Source: JAJZJT01 sp049964655 (GTDB lineage: Bacteria; Actinomycetota; Acidimicrobiia; Acidimicrobiales; RAAP-2). Taken from it: DNA of 36,444 nt. The stretch covers positions 1 through 36,444 of the forward strand of contig JBMFXC010000017.1 of the NCBI GenBank assembly GCA_049964655.1, given 5' to 3'. Below are positions 1 to 9,120 of this stretch, piece after piece (position 1 is the stretch's first letter; each line of letters starts with the position of its first letter). The notes below the pieces were generated by a model, which made no database searches, was not told the DNA's origin, and saw only the letters and a list, made by a program, of their open reading frames with translations. The position numbers and the translations under genes were made by a program.

Positions 1-2
1 GC

Positions 3-332
3 TACTCGCACCGGCTGGTCGCCGGTCGTCGCCTCTACGACCTCGGCTGGGCGGTCGGAGCCTCGCCGGCGCTCGCCGCGCTCGTCGAGCCGGCTCCGGT
101 GCGGCTCCACCCCCACGACCTCGACGACCTCGGCCTCGTCTCCGGTGACCGGGTCCGCCTGCGGTCGCCCCGACGCTCGCTCGAGGTCGAGGTGCAGGCC
201 GACGACACGTTGCCCCGCAAGGTGGTGGCGACCGACGTGAACGTCCCGCTGGCCGGTCATCCCGAGGCCACGGTCGCCGATCTCGTCGACGTCGGTGTGC
301 CGGTGACCGAAGTCCGACTGGAGACGATGTGA
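3..332 (+). CDS. nuoG: NADH-quinone oxidoreductase subunit G, C-terminal end (partial)
   Basis: The reading frame is open from the window edge and ends with TGA at 330-332, so only the last ~109 residues are present. The fragment starts with YSHRLVAGRRLYDLGWAVG and carries the pattern of the C-terminal molybdopterin-dinucleotide-binding fold at the end of actinobacterial NuoG (SPALAALVEPAPVRLHP, then a DLDDLGLVSGDRVRL segment typical of that beta-barrel). NuoG is the large Fe-S subunit of the peripheral arm of complex I and relays electrons from NADH toward quinone. Identification rests on this motif and on nuoH-N following directly. The stop overlaps the GTG start of nuoH by 4 nt, indicating coupled translation. 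The N-terminal Fe-S domains lie outside the window. Confidence 0.88.
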   Translation, partial: YSHRLVAGRRLYDLGWAVGASPALAALVEPAPVRLHPHDLDDLGLVSGDRVRLRSPRRSLEVEVQADDTLPRKVVATDVNVPLAGHPEATVADLVDVGVPVTEVRLETM

Positions 333-1678
333 GCACGTCTGCCGTCCTGCCCGCCGCGCTGCACACCCTCGTGGCTGCCGGCGATCCCCTCTACGCCAAG
401 GGGGTGGGCCTCGCCGTCTTCCTGATCGTGCTGATCAAGGTGGTGGTCGTCTTCGCTGCCCTGATGGTCGCCGTCATGTTGATGATCTGGTTCGAGCGCA
501 AGGTCATCTCGGACATGCAGAGCCGGATCGGGCCCAACCGTGCCGGGCCCTTCGGGATCCTGCAGACCCTGGCTGACGGCATCAAGCTGTTCTTCAAGGA
601 GGACCTGCTCCCTGATCGGGCCGACCGCTTCGTCTTCAAGCTGGCGCCGTACCTGACCATCATCCCCGCGTTCCTGGCTTTCGCTGTGGTGCCGATCGGT
701 GGCGAGGTGACCATCGCTCACCACACCTTCGAGCTCCAGCTGGCCGACCCGCCCATGGGGATCCTCTTCCTCTTGGCCATGTCCTCGATCGCCGTCTACG
801 GCATCATGCTGGCCGGCTGGTCCTCGGGCTCGAAGTACCCGCTGCTCGGCTCGGTGCGGGCCTCGGCGCAGATGATCTCCTACGAGGCCGCTCTCGGCAT
901 GACGATCGTCATGGTGGCGCTCATCACCGGCTCGTTGTCCACCCGGTCGATCGTCGTCGCCCAGTCGTTCCACCTCTGGCAGTGGAACGTGTTCCGCCTG
1001 GGCGTCGTCCCGTTCCTCATCTTCTTCGTAGCCATCATCGCCGAGACGAACCGCCCCCCCTTCGACCTGGTGGAGGCCGAGTCGGAGCTGGTCGGTGGCT
1101 TCCACACCGAGTACTCGTCGATCCGCTTCGCCCTGTTCTTCTTGGCCGAGTTCATGAACACGATCACCATGTCGGCGATCACCGTCACGCTGTTCTTCGG
1201 GGGGCCCGACGGCCCCAAGCCGCACATCCCCCACACCCAGTGGCTGTGGCCCATCCTGTGGTTCCTGGTCAAGACGATCATCTTCCTCTTCGTCTTCGTG
1301 TGGCTCCGGGCGGCCCTGCCACGTCTCCGGTACGACCAGTTGATGGACCTCGGGTGGAAGCGGCTGATCCCGCTCTCCCTCGGGTGGCTGCTCGTCGTGG
1401 CCGGCTTCGTGGTCGACGGCTGGTGGGGCGTCGGCCTGGCAGTGGCGGTGGTGGTGTGCGGCGGGCTCATGACGAGGTCGTTCGCGATCGGGGCGGCCCG
1501 CGAGCAGGAGCGGTCCATCCTCCCGCCGGTCGGCCTGCGGGTGTGGGAGCGCGCCGCCGCCGAGGGCGTCCGAGCGGGCGACCGGAGCAGCGGGGCGCCC
1601 AGCGGGGCGCCGGGCCGGACAAGCGGGCCCGGTGGGGCCAGCGGGGCCGGAGCTGGAGCGAGAGGAGGTGACGCCTGA
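329..1678 (+). CDS. nuoH: NADH-quinone oxidoreductase subunit H
   Basis: NuoH is the membrane subunit of complex I that joins the peripheral arm to the proton-pumping arm and forms part of the quinone chamber. The 449-residue product has the hallmark segments: WFERKVISDMQSRIGPNR near residue 55, LQTLADGIKLFFKED after it, and AETNRPPFDLVEAESELVGG near residue 240, the acidic quinone-site loop. About eight hydrophobic helices are visible. The start is GTG within the nuoG stop (4-nt overlap). The last ~35 residues form a Gly/Ala/Ser-rich tail (SGAPSGAPGRTSGPGGASG) with no counterpart in shorter family members, and it looks disordered. The stop TGA shares one base with the nuoI ATG. Confidence 0.97.
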   Translation: MSTSAVLPAALHTLVAAGDPLYAKGVGLAVFLIVLIKVVVVFAALMVAVMLMIWFERKVISDMQSRIGPNRAGPFGILQTLADGIKLFFKEDLLPDRADRFVFKLAPYLTIIPAFLAFAVVPIGGEVTIAHHTFELQLADPPMGILFLLAMSSIAVYGIMLAGWSSGSKYPLLGSVRASAQMISYEAALGMTIVMVALITGSLSTRSIVVAQSFHLWQWNVFRLGVVPFLIFFVAIIAETNRPPFDLVEAESELVGGFHTEYSSIRFALFFLAEFMNTITMSAITVTLFFGGPDGPKPHIPHTQWLWPILWFLVKTIIFLFVFVWLRAALPRLRYDQLMDLGWKRLIPLSLGWLLVVAGFVVDGWWGVGLAVAVVVCGGLMTRSFAIGAAREQERSILPPVGLRVWERAAAEGVRAGDRSSGAPSGAPGRTSGPGGASGAGAGARGGDA

Positions 1679-2610
1679 TGGCCACGCTCGAGCCGAAAGG
1701 GCCGCGCCAGAACTTCCTGGGCGGCTTCAAGCTCACCCTCGAGCACATCGGGCGGCTTCCTGTCACCCGCCAGTACCCCGAGGAGAAGCGGCCCAAGCAG
1801 CCGCGCCAGCACGGGCGCCACGTCCTCAACCGGTACGAGGACGGCATGGAGAAGTGCATCGGGTGCGAGTTGTGCGCCGGCGTGTGCCCGGCCGACTGCA
1901 TCTACGTCCGCGGGCTCGACAACCCCCCCGACCACCCGGTCTCGCCCGGTGAGCGCTACGGCTACGTGTACGAGATCAACTTCCTGCGGTGCATCCACTG
2001 CGATATGTGCGTGGAAGCGTGCCCGACCGAGGCGATCACCGAGTCCAAGCTCATGGAGTTCTCCTTCACCAACCGCAACGACGCCATCTACACCAAGCGG
2101 GAGCTGCTGGTGGACGACGACGGTCGTCCCCGGCCTCAGCCGTGGGAGGACTGGCGGGAAGGCGACGACCTGCACACCTCGGGGTGGATGCGGGCGACCG
2201 CTCCCGCCGGTGCTGCCGCCTTCGAAGGCGTGGTGCAGTGGTCCGGAGAGCTCGGCTACGGCGTGCGCACGCCCGAAGGCGGCCAGAGCGGCCGGCGTGA
2301 CGACCGGGCCACGGGCACGCTCGCCCTGAGGGACACGCTCGAGCGGCACCTGCGACCCGCCGACCTGCCGGCTGCCAAGCGCGGTCCGGCCGGCGCTATC
2401 GGACGTCTCCTCGAGAAGATCGAGCGGTTCTCACCCGGCTCGCCTCGGCGGTACCGGATCGCCCGTGACGCCGCTTACGAGGACGCCCGGACTGCCGCTG
2501 ATGCCAGCGGCCGGCTCGCCCACGGCGGAGGCAGCGAGCAGCCGGCGCACGTCCCTGCACTCGGGGGAGCGCAAGGTGCGACGGCGACCCCGGAGGGGGA
2601 GGGGCAATGA
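1678..2610 (+). CDS. nuoI: NADH-quinone oxidoreductase subunit I with long C-terminal extension
   Basis: This is the complex I ferredoxin-like subunit carrying clusters N6a and N6b, which pass electrons to N2 near the quinone site. Two 4Fe-4S motifs are intact: CIGCELCAGVCP (Cys60, 63, 66, 70) and CIHCDMCVEACP (Cys105, 108, 111, 115). The start is supported by GAGGAGGTG at about 1662-1670 and the TGATG junction with nuoH. At 310 residues it is much longer than the usual ~160-220. From about residue 160 there is a Gly/Ala/Arg-rich extension with no motif I recognise. Its stop overlaps the nuoJ start as ATGA. Confidence 0.96.
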   Translation: MATLEPKGPRQNFLGGFKLTLEHIGRLPVTRQYPEEKRPKQPRQHGRHVLNRYEDGMEKCIGCELCAGVCPADCIYVRGLDNPPDHPVSPGERYGYVYEINFLRCIHCDMCVEACPTEAITESKLMEFSFTNRNDAIYTKRELLVDDDGRPRPQPWEDWREGDDLHTSGWMRATAPAGAAAFEGVVQWSGELGYGVRTPEGGQSGRRDDRATGTLALRDTLERHLRPADLPAAKRGPAGAIGRLLEKIERFSPGSPRRYRIARDAAYEDARTAADASGRLAHGGGSEQPAHVPALGGAQGATATPEGEGQ

Positions 2611-3392
2611 ACGGGATCGTCCCCGCCGTCCTCCTCGCCGTGACCCACGCGTCGCGCATGGACATCGGCGTCTTCGTGGTCGCCGCCGCCGTCGTGCTCT
2701 CCGGTGCGGTCGGCGTCGTGGTCGCTCGCAACCCCGTGCACGCAGCCCTGATGCTCGTCATGACCCTGTTCGGCGTCGCCGTGCTCTTCGTCCTGCAGCG
2801 AGCCGACTTCCTGGCCGCGGTGCAGGTGATCGTCTACGCCGGCGCCATCGTCGTGCTGTTCCTGTTCGTCATCATGTTCCTCGGCGTGGACCGCGAGGAG
2901 AACTTGGCCTACGAGCCACTGCGCGGCCAGCGACCGCTGGCTGTCGGCCTGGTGGCACTGGCGGCGACCGGCCTCCTGCTCCTCGCCGAAGTGGCCCGGT
3001 GGACGACCGGCGCACCGCAGGTTGCCGGTTCCGCCTCCGGACCGGGATCGAACGTCGCCAAGTTGGGCCGGTCGGTGTTCACCACCTACCTCTTCCCCTT
3101 CGAAGTGACCTCCGCGCTGCTGGTGATCGCCGTGGTCGGTGCCGTGGTGCTCGCCCGCCGGCCGGCTGCCATCCCGCCCGCAGCTGCACAGTTGGCTCCC
3201 GCTGACGACGTCTTATCCGGCAGCCCGGGCGCCGCTCCCGAGCCGTCGGGCAGCGAGGCCGCCGGTGGGGCCGACGTGCCCGGCGGGATCGAGGCCGCCG
3301 GTGGGGCCGACGTGCCCGGTGGGGCCGGAGCTGTCACTGGGGCGAGCGGTGACGGAGCGCCGGTCGTCCCGGCCGAGGAGGTGGCTCCATGA
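2607..3392 (+). CDS. nuoJ: NADH-quinone oxidoreductase subunit J
   Basis: NuoJ is a small membrane subunit of complex I. The 261-residue product has the typical core: NPVHAALMLVMTLFGVAVLF, then DFLAAVQVIVYAGAIVVLFLFVIMFLG, the helix with the conserved pi-bulge region. Five hydrophobic helices fit the family. The last ~75 residues are a Pro/Gly/Ala-rich tail holding two copies of a 12-residue unit (EAAGGADVPGGI), encoded by a near-perfect 36-bp tandem repeat around 3258-3329. It starts with ATGA inside the nuoI stop after a purine-rich GGAGGGGGAGGGG tract. The stop overlaps nuoK as ATGA. Confidence 0.95.
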   Translation: MNGIVPAVLLAVTHASRMDIGVFVVAAAVVLSGAVGVVVARNPVHAALMLVMTLFGVAVLFVLQRADFLAAVQVIVYAGAIVVLFLFVIMFLGVDREENLAYEPLRGQRPLAVGLVALAATGLLLLAEVARWTTGAPQVAGSASGPGSNVAKLGRSVFTTYLFPFEVTSALLVIAVVGAVVLARRPAAIPPAAAQLAPADDVLSGSPGAAPEPSGSEAAGGADVPGGIEAAGGADVPGGAGAVTGASGDGAPVVPAEEVAP

Positions 3393-3694
3393 CGATCTCC
3401 GGTGAGTGGTACCTGGCGCTCGCCGCCGTGCTGTTCCTGATCGGTGCCTTCGGGTTGCTCGTCCGGCGCAACGTGCTGGTCATGTTCATGTGCATCGAGC
3501 TGATGCTGAACGCCGCCAACCTGACGTTCGTGACCTTCGCCCGGATGCTCGACGACATCGGGGGACAGGTCCTCGTCTTCTTCGTGCTGGTCGTGGCCGC
3601 CGCCGAGGTCGTCGTGGGCCTGGGCATCGTGGTGGCCACGTTCCGCCGCCGGAGGGGGACCACTGCTGACGACCTCCATCTGATGAAGGGCTGA
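3389..3694 (+). CDS. nuoK: NADH-quinone oxidoreductase subunit K
   Basis: NuoK is an antiporter-like small subunit (MrpC homologue) of the complex I membrane arm. At 101 residues it has the normal family length, with three transmembrane helices. Two buried glutamates expected for proton transfer are visible in the CIELMLNAANL stretch (helix 2) and AAAEVVVGLGI (helix 3). A strong ribosome-binding site, GAGGAGG at 3375-3381, lies 7 nt before the ATG and inside the nuoJ tail, so the start is secure. It is followed after 7 nt by nuoL. Confidence 0.97.
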   Translation: MTISGEWYLALAAVLFLIGAFGLLVRRNVLVMFMCIELMLNAANLTFVTFARMLDDIGGQVLVFFVLVVAAAEVVVGLGIVVATFRRRRGTTADDLHLMKG

Positions 3695-3701
3695 GCGCTC
3701 C

Positions 3702-5672
3702 ATGCTCCACCTGACGTACCTCATCGTCCTGTTGCCGCTGGTCGGCTTCGCCGTGCAGCTCGTCGCCGGCCGTCGCCTCGGCGAGCCGGCGTCCGGAGGC
3801 GTGGCGACGGCCTTTGTCGGTGCCTCGTTCGTCGTCGCCCTCCTCGTCTTCGGGGCGCTGCTCGGCGTCCATGCACCGGTTCGCTCCTTTACCCAGCACC
3901 TGTGGGCCTGGGTGCCGGTGGGCGGTCTCCACGTCGAGGCGGCGTTCACCGTCGACCCACTCTCGATGACCATGGTGCTGTTCGTCACCGGCGTCAGCAC
4001 CCTCATCCACCTGTACTCGATCGGGTACATGCACGGGGACCGCGACTTCCCCAAGTTCTTCCTGTACCTGAACCTCTTCGTGGCCTCGATGCTCATCTTG
4101 GTGCTGGGGTCCAACCTGCTCGTCACCTTCGTCGGGTGGGAGGGGGTCGGGGCGTGCTCGTACTTCCTCATCTCGTTCTGGTTCACCCGTGAATCGGCCG
4201 CCAGCGCCGGCAAGAAGGCCTTCGTCTACAACCGGGTCGGCGACGCCGGCTTCCTCGCCGCCATGTTCCTCACCTTCGACAAGGTCGGCTCGCTCACCTA
4301 CTCGACCATCTTCGCCCGCATCGGCTCGATCGGTTCGGCCAACATCACGGCGATCTGCATCCTCTTGTTGGTGGGGGCGGCGGGAAAGTCGGCCCAGTTG
4401 CCGCTCTTCCCCTGGTTGGCAGACGCCATGGAGGGCCCCACGCCGGTGTCCGCCCTCATCCACGCTGCCACCATGGTGACCGCCGGCGTCTACCTGCTGT
4501 GCCGGATCAACCCGTTGCTGCATGCCTCTCCGGCCGCGGCGCTGACCGTGGCCATCGTCGGCGCCGTCACCGCCCTCGTCGGGGCGACCATCGCCTGTGC
4601 CCAGCGGGACATCAAGAAGGTCCTCGCCTACTCGACGATCTCCCAGCTCGGCTACATGGTGCTCGCCGTGGGCACCGGTGCCTACGAGGCGGCCATCTTC
4701 TTGATGGTCGCCCACGCCTTCTACAAGGGCCTCCTCTTCCTCGGGGCCGGCTCGGTCATCCACGGCCTCCATGACGAACAGGACCTCGGACGGATGGGCA
4801 ACCTCCGCCGCTACATGAAGGTCACCTTCTGGACGGTCGCCGTGGGCACGGTGGCCCTCGCCGCCATCCCGCCGCTCGCCGGCTTCTGGGCCAAGGGCGA
4901 CGTGCTCGACGCCGCCTGGTCGCGCTACCCGGCCCTGTGGGCGGTCGGGATCGTGGCCGCCTTCTTCACCGCCTACTACATCACCCGGCTCACCGCGCTC
5001 GCCTTCTTCGGCGACGACCGGTGGCGCGAGCTCGTCCGGCCGGCGTCCGCCTCGGGTGCCGACCACGGGGCCGCGGGCCACGGTGGGGCGTCCGGCGACG
5101 CCGGCCACGGCGAGGCGGCGCACGCACCCGAGCCACCCCACGAGGCACCGTGGACCATGCAGATCCCGCTCATCGTGCTCGCCTTCTGCGCCTTCTTCGG
5201 TGGGGCGCTCGCCCTGCCGTTCGTCGCCTCGCCGACGTTGCTCAAGTGGGTCGACCCGGTCTTCGGCAGCGCCCTCTACAACGCCCACCAGAGCGCGGCC
5301 CTCCAGTGGGGCCTCGGCATCACCGATTCGCTGGTGGCGCTGATCGCTGCCACCGTGGCCTTCCGCCTGTGGTCGACCCGTTCGGAGCGCCCGGCGCTCG
5401 AACCCGTCTTCCTCTTCCGGTCGTGGTACCTCAACGAGCTCTACGACCTCGTCATCGGTCGGCCCGGTGCGCGACTGGCCGAGTTCTCGGCCACGGTCGT
5501 CGACACCAAGGTCATCGACGGGGCCGTCAACGGCGTCGCCAGCCTGGTGCGGCTCACCGGACAGGGGATCAGACGGCTGCAGACGGGCTACGTCCGCAAC
5601 TACGCGCTGGGGGTGGTGCTCGGGGTCGTGCTCCTCCTCGGGTTCATGCTCACGAGGCTGTGGTGGGCCTGA
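3702..5672 (+). CDS. nuoL: NADH-quinone oxidoreductase subunit L
   Basis: NuoL is the distal antiporter-like proton-pumping subunit of complex I, with the long lateral helix. The 656-residue product has the family signatures FVGWEGVGACSYFLI (key Glu of helix 5), GKSAQLPLFPWLADAMEGPT (helix 7-8 Lys region) and VSALIHAATMVTAGVYLL. The C-terminal ~110 residues hold the amphipathic lateral helix and a final membrane anchor. A His/Gly/Ala-rich insert at about residues 448-484 has eight histidines in a loop before the helix beginning WTMQIPLIVLAF. Such loops vary among homologues, and I assign it no function. The stop shares one base with the nuoM ATG (TGATG). Confidence 0.97.
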   Translation: MLHLTYLIVLLPLVGFAVQLVAGRRLGEPASGGVATAFVGASFVVALLVFGALLGVHAPVRSFTQHLWAWVPVGGLHVEAAFTVDPLSMTMVLFVTGVSTLIHLYSIGYMHGDRDFPKFFLYLNLFVASMLILVLGSNLLVTFVGWEGVGACSYFLISFWFTRESAASAGKKAFVYNRVGDAGFLAAMFLTFDKVGSLTYSTIFARIGSIGSANITAICILLLVGAAGKSAQLPLFPWLADAMEGPTPVSALIHAATMVTAGVYLLCRINPLLHASPAAALTVAIVGAVTALVGATIACAQRDIKKVLAYSTISQLGYMVLAVGTGAYEAAIFLMVAHAFYKGLLFLGAGSVIHGLHDEQDLGRMGNLRRYMKVTFWTVAVGTVALAAIPPLAGFWAKGDVLDAAWSRYPALWAVGIVAAFFTAYYITRLTALAFFGDDRWRELVRPASASGADHGAAGHGGASGDAGHGEAAHAPEPPHEAPWTMQIPLIVLAFCAFFGGALALPFVASPTLLKWVDPVFGSALYNAHQSAALQWGLGITDSLVALIAATVAFRLWSTRSERPALEPVFLFRSWYLNELYDLVIGRPGARLAEFSATVVDTKVIDGAVNGVASLVRLTGQGIRRLQTGYVRNYALGVVLGVVLLLGFMLTRLWWA

Positions 5673-7306
5673 TGCACACGAGCCCCTTCCCCTTCCTGAC
5701 CGTCCTCGTCCTGGCCCCGGCGGTCGGCGCCGTCGTCGTGGCACTCGTCCCGTCACGCCGGGTCCCCTCGTGGTTCCACGAAGCCCTCGGCATCGTGGCC
5801 ACCGCCGTCACTCTCGCCGTGGCCGTGGCCGTGGCCGTGCGGTTCAAGAAGAACGACGGCGGCTACCAGATGACCTCGGTGCACGTGTGGGCCAAGTCGC
5901 TGGGCATCCACTGGTCGTTGGGCATCGACGGCATCTCGCTGTTCCTGGTGCTGATGGCGGTCGTGCTGTTCCCCATCGCCCTCCTCGGGGCCCGGGCCAA
6001 GCGCGATCCGCGAGGGTTCGTCGCCTGGGTGCTCCTCCTCGAAGCCGCCTGCCTGGGCAGCTTCCTCTCGCTCGACCTGGTCTTCTTCTTCTTGTTCTTC
6101 GAGCTCACCCTGGTCCCCACGTACTTCATCATCGGCGGGTGGGGCTACGCCCGGCGCGGCTTCGCCGCCATCAAGTTCTTCGTCTACACGTTCGTCGGCT
6201 CCGCCTTCCTGCTGGTCGGCATCGTGTCGGTGGCCTTCATCCACCGGGCGCAGACGGGCGTGCTCACCTTCGAGCTGCCGGCTCTCGTCCACACCCACCT
6301 GAGCGGGACCGAGGGCGTGCTCCTCTTCCTTGCCTTCACGGCTGCCTTTGCCGTCAAGGCCCCGGTGTTCCCGTTCCACACGTGGTCGCCCGACGCGTAC
6401 GCCGAGGCTCCGACCACAGGCTCCATCCTGCTCGCCGGGGTGATGGCCAAGCTCGGCACCTACGGCATCATCCGTTTCGACCTCAACCTGTTCCCCGAGG
6501 CGAGCCACACGCTGGCGCCGATCCTCCTCACCCTCGGCGTCATCGGGATCCTCTACGGTGCCGTGGTGGCGTGCGCCCAGCGCGACCTGAAGCGGTTGGT
6601 TGCCTACTCGTCCCTCGCCCACCTCGGCTTCATCGTCCTCGGGACGTTCGCCCTCACCACCCAGGGGGTCTCGGGCGGCGTGCTACAGATGCTCAACCAC
6701 GGTCTGGTCATCGCCGCCCTGTTCTTGCTGATCGGCTGGATCGCCGAACGCCGGGGGAGCTGGAAGATCACCCACCTGCGGGGCCTGCAGCTGTCGGCAC
6801 CGGTGATGGCGGGCATCTTCACCCTGGTGATGCTGGCCTCTATCGGGGTGCCCGGCCTGAACGGCTTCGTCGGTGAGTTCCTCGTGCTGTCGGGGACCTT
6901 CATCGTGCACCGGTGGTGGGCACTGGCTGCCCTGGTGGGCGTCATCCTCGCCGCCTTGTACCTCCTGTGGGCCTACCAACAGGTGTTCCACGGCACGCCC
7001 GACGAGGAGAACCGGACCACCCGTGACCTCGGTTGGTCCGAGCGGTTGGTCATCGCCCCCCTCCTCATCCTGATCGTCTTCCTCGGCGTCTACCCGAAGC
7101 CGGTCCTGGACCGCATCACGCCCTCGGTCGACCGCCTGGTTGCCCACGTGGAACAGGTGACCCACACCCACCAGCCCGGGGTGGCGACGACTCGGTACGC
7201 GTCGGTGACGGCCGGCTCGCCGACGCACGCCGCCGCGCTCGGCGCCCCGTCGAGCACACGGGACGCCAGCGCCCGCACCACCTCGTCCGTCGGAGGCCGA
7301 CCGTGA
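5672..7306 (+). CDS. nuoM: NADH-quinone oxidoreductase subunit M
   Basis: NuoM is the middle antiporter-like subunit of the complex I proton pump. The product is 544 residues beginning MHTSPFPFLTVLVLAP. The reading frame stays open far upstream, but this ATG at the nuoL stop fits the family N-terminus. Signatures include FFELTLVPTYFIIGGWG with the helix-5 Glu, AVKAPVFPFHTWSPDAYAEA with the helix-7 Lys, and CAQRDLKRLVAYSSLAHLGF. About 14 hydrophobic helices are present. The last ~50 residues after the final helix are a Ser/Thr/Ala-rich tail. The stop TGA overlaps the nuoN GTG by 4 nt (GTGA). Confidence 0.97.
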   Translation: MHTSPFPFLTVLVLAPAVGAVVVALVPSRRVPSWFHEALGIVATAVTLAVAVAVAVRFKKNDGGYQMTSVHVWAKSLGIHWSLGIDGISLFLVLMAVVLFPIALLGARAKRDPRGFVAWVLLLEAACLGSFLSLDLVFFFLFFELTLVPTYFIIGGWGYARRGFAAIKFFVYTFVGSAFLLVGIVSVAFIHRAQTGVLTFELPALVHTHLSGTEGVLLFLAFTAAFAVKAPVFPFHTWSPDAYAEAPTTGSILLAGVMAKLGTYGIIRFDLNLFPEASHTLAPILLTLGVIGILYGAVVACAQRDLKRLVAYSSLAHLGFIVLGTFALTTQGVSGGVLQMLNHGLVIAALFLLIGWIAERRGSWKITHLRGLQLSAPVMAGIFTLVMLASIGVPGLNGFVGEFLVLSGTFIVHRWWALAALVGVILAALYLLWAYQQVFHGTPDEENRTTRDLGWSERLVIAPLLILIVFLGVYPKPVLDRITPSVDRLVAHVEQVTHTHQPGVATTRYASVTAGSPTHAAALGAPSSTRDASARTTSSVGGRP

Positions 7307-8967
7307 CCCCGCCCCTTTTTGCCACCGCGGCCGCAACGATCCACACGCCGCACATCGACTACCTGAGCATCCTGCCCGTCCTCATCATGATGGGCGGAGC
7401 GGTCGTCTTGGTCGTCGTCTCGTCGCTCGTCCGCCGAGTGCTCGGCGTCAGCGTCGGCACGCTGGTGGCCACGGTCACCTCGATCGCCGCCCTCGTCGCC
7501 GGCGTGGTGCAGTGGTACCACGTCTCGGACCACGGGCCGTCGGTGGCGATTGCCGGCGCGGTTGCCTTCGACGGATTTGCTGTGTTCGTCCAGATCGCCG
7601 TGTCGATGGCCATGGTGCTCACCGCGCTGGTGGCCGACGGCTACCTCCGGCGGGAAGGAATGGACGGGCCGGAGCTCCACGTGCTCGCCCTGCTCTCGGC
7701 GTCGGGCGCCATGCTGATGGGCGAGGCCAACGACCTCATCGTGGTGTTCCTCGGGCTCGAGATCCTCTCGATCGCCCTCTACGTGCTGGCTGCCTCGAAC
7801 CACAAGCGAGCCGAGTCCGGGGAGGCCGCGCTCAAGTACTTCATCCTCGGTGGCTTCTCGTCGGCCATCTTCGTCTACGGGATCGCCCTCGTCTACGGGG
7901 CGACCGGCTCCACCAACCTGCCGGAGATCGCCGACTACCTCGCCCGCAACGTCGTCGCCTCCAACGGCGTGCTGCTCGCCGGCCTGGCCCTGCTGCTGGT
8001 GGGGTTCGGCTTCAAGGTGGCCGCGGTGCCGTTCCACATGTGGTCGCCCGACGTGTACCAGGGTTCACCGTCGCCGATCACCGGGTTCATGGCCGCGGTT
8101 GCCAAGGTGGGGGCGTTCGCCGCCCTGCTCCGGGTGTTCGTGTCGTCCTTCGGCACGCTGCGCTCGGACTGGCAGCCGGCCATCTGGGGCTTGGCCGTGC
8201 TCAGCTTGGTGGTCGGTGCGGTGCTCGCCCTCTCTCAGACCGACGTCAAGCGGATGATGGCGTACTCGTCGATCAACCACGCCGGCTTCATCCTCCTCGG
8301 TGTCCAGGCGGCCACCGTCCAGGGCGTCTCGGCCTCCCTCTACTACGTCTTCACCTACCTCTTCGCCGTGGTGGGGACGTTTGCCGTGATCACGCTCATG
8401 GCACGCGACGGCGACCGCGGGCACCAGCTCTCCGACTACCGTGGCCTGGCCCGTCGCCAGCCGGTCCTCGCCCTCTCCTTCGTCGTGCTGCTGCTGGCAC
8501 AGCTGGGTGCGCCCTTCACGACGGGCTTTTTGGCCAAGTTCGAGGTGGTGGCCGCTGCCGCCGACGCCCACTCCTACGCGCTGGCCGCCATCGCCATGGC
8601 GTCTGCCGCCATCGCCGCTTTCTTCTACCTGCGCCTGGCCGTCGCCATGTTCTCCCCAGCGGGACCGGTGGGCGACGTCGCTGGAGGCGAACCGTCGTCG
8701 CTCGGTGCGCCCCAGCCGGCGTCGGTCGCCGGTGGTCCGGTCGCCGGCCTGGTCCTTGCTGCGGACGCAGACCCCTTCGCCGAGCCGGCCAGCCTGGCCG
8801 TGCTGACCGACGAAGCGCCCGAGGGCGACGTCGCCACCCGTCGGGTGGCCGTGCCGCCGCTCACTGCCGCCGCCATCGCCCTGTGCGTGGGGTTCACCAT
8901 CGTCTTCGGCATCGTGCCCGCGCCGATCGTCGACTTCGCCCACCAGGCGACCCTCCTCCTCCACTGA
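7303..8967 (+). CDS. nuoN: NADH-quinone oxidoreductase subunit N
   Basis: NuoN is the third antiporter-like subunit of the complex I membrane arm and the last gene of this nuo operon. The start is GTG in the GTGA overlap with nuoM, giving 554 residues that begin VTPPLFATAAATIHTPHIDY. Diagnostic segments are FLGLEILSIALYVLAA, FGFKVAAVPFHMWSPDVYQG and DVKRMMAYSSINHAGF. Between the last two helices is an Ala/Pro/Gly-rich insert of about 60 residues (region 8660-8850), probably a soluble loop. The end of the gene, including its stop, is duplicated just downstream (14-bp direct repeat, 8954-8967 and 8971-8984). Confidence 0.97.
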   Translation: MTPPLFATAAATIHTPHIDYLSILPVLIMMGGAVVLVVVSSLVRRVLGVSVGTLVATVTSIAALVAGVVQWYHVSDHGPSVAIAGAVAFDGFAVFVQIAVSMAMVLTALVADGYLRREGMDGPELHVLALLSASGAMLMGEANDLIVVFLGLEILSIALYVLAASNHKRAESGEAALKYFILGGFSSAIFVYGIALVYGATGSTNLPEIADYLARNVVASNGVLLAGLALLLVGFGFKVAAVPFHMWSPDVYQGSPSPITGFMAAVAKVGAFAALLRVFVSSFGTLRSDWQPAIWGLAVLSLVVGAVLALSQTDVKRMMAYSSINHAGFILLGVQAATVQGVSASLYYVFTYLFAVVGTFAVITLMARDGDRGHQLSDYRGLARRQPVLALSFVVLLLAQLGAPFTTGFLAKFEVVAAAADAHSYALAAIAMASAAIAAFFYLRLAVAMFSPAGPVGDVAGGEPSSLGAPQPASVAGGPVAGLVLAADADPFAEPASLAVLTDEAPEGDVATRRVAVPPLTAAAIALCVGFTIVFGIVPAPIVDFAHQATLLLH

Positions 8968-8984
8968 CGTTCCTCCTCCACTGA
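8954..8984. repeat. Direct repeat of the nuoN 3' end including the stop codon
   Basis: The 14-mer TCCTCCTCCACTGA occurs at 8954-8967 (last codons and TGA of nuoN) and again at 8971-8984, with a 17-nt period. Because the period is not a multiple of three, the second TGA lies in a different frame. It looks like a small slippage duplication and has no evident function. Confidence 0.8.
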
Positions 8985-9028
8985 GGACCTGCCCCCCGGC
9001 CAGCCAGCGCTGCCTCCCGCTCCGGCCC

Positions 9029-9070
9029 GCCGGCCGCCGCGCCCTGTCCGCCGGCCGCCGCGCCCTGTCC
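9029..9070. repeat. Two perfect 21-bp tandem copies in the nuoN downstream region
   Basis: The 21-bp unit at 9029-9049 (begins GCCGGCCGCCGCG, ends CCTGTCC) is repeated exactly at 9050-9070. It lies in the 277-nt non-coding stretch between nuoN and the next gene. That stretch otherwise holds GC-rich sequence and, at its end, a promoter (9121-9149). I see no gene or clear T-tailed terminator in it. Confidence 0.85.
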
Positions 9071-9120
9071 GGGGGGGACGTCGTGCCCCGTCGAGAGGAA
9101 GCTGCCTGACGACCGGAGCC

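Noticed and set aside
4137..4200. Frameshift or pseudogene in nuoL because of short overlapping frames
   Set aside because: The main frame is uninterrupted for 656 residues with all family motifs; the others are shadows.
3486..5756. 756-codon minus-strand frame opposite nuoL
   Set aside because: Shadow of high-GC codon usage; the translation is His/Arg/Gly/Glu-rich with no domain, and nuoL is certain.
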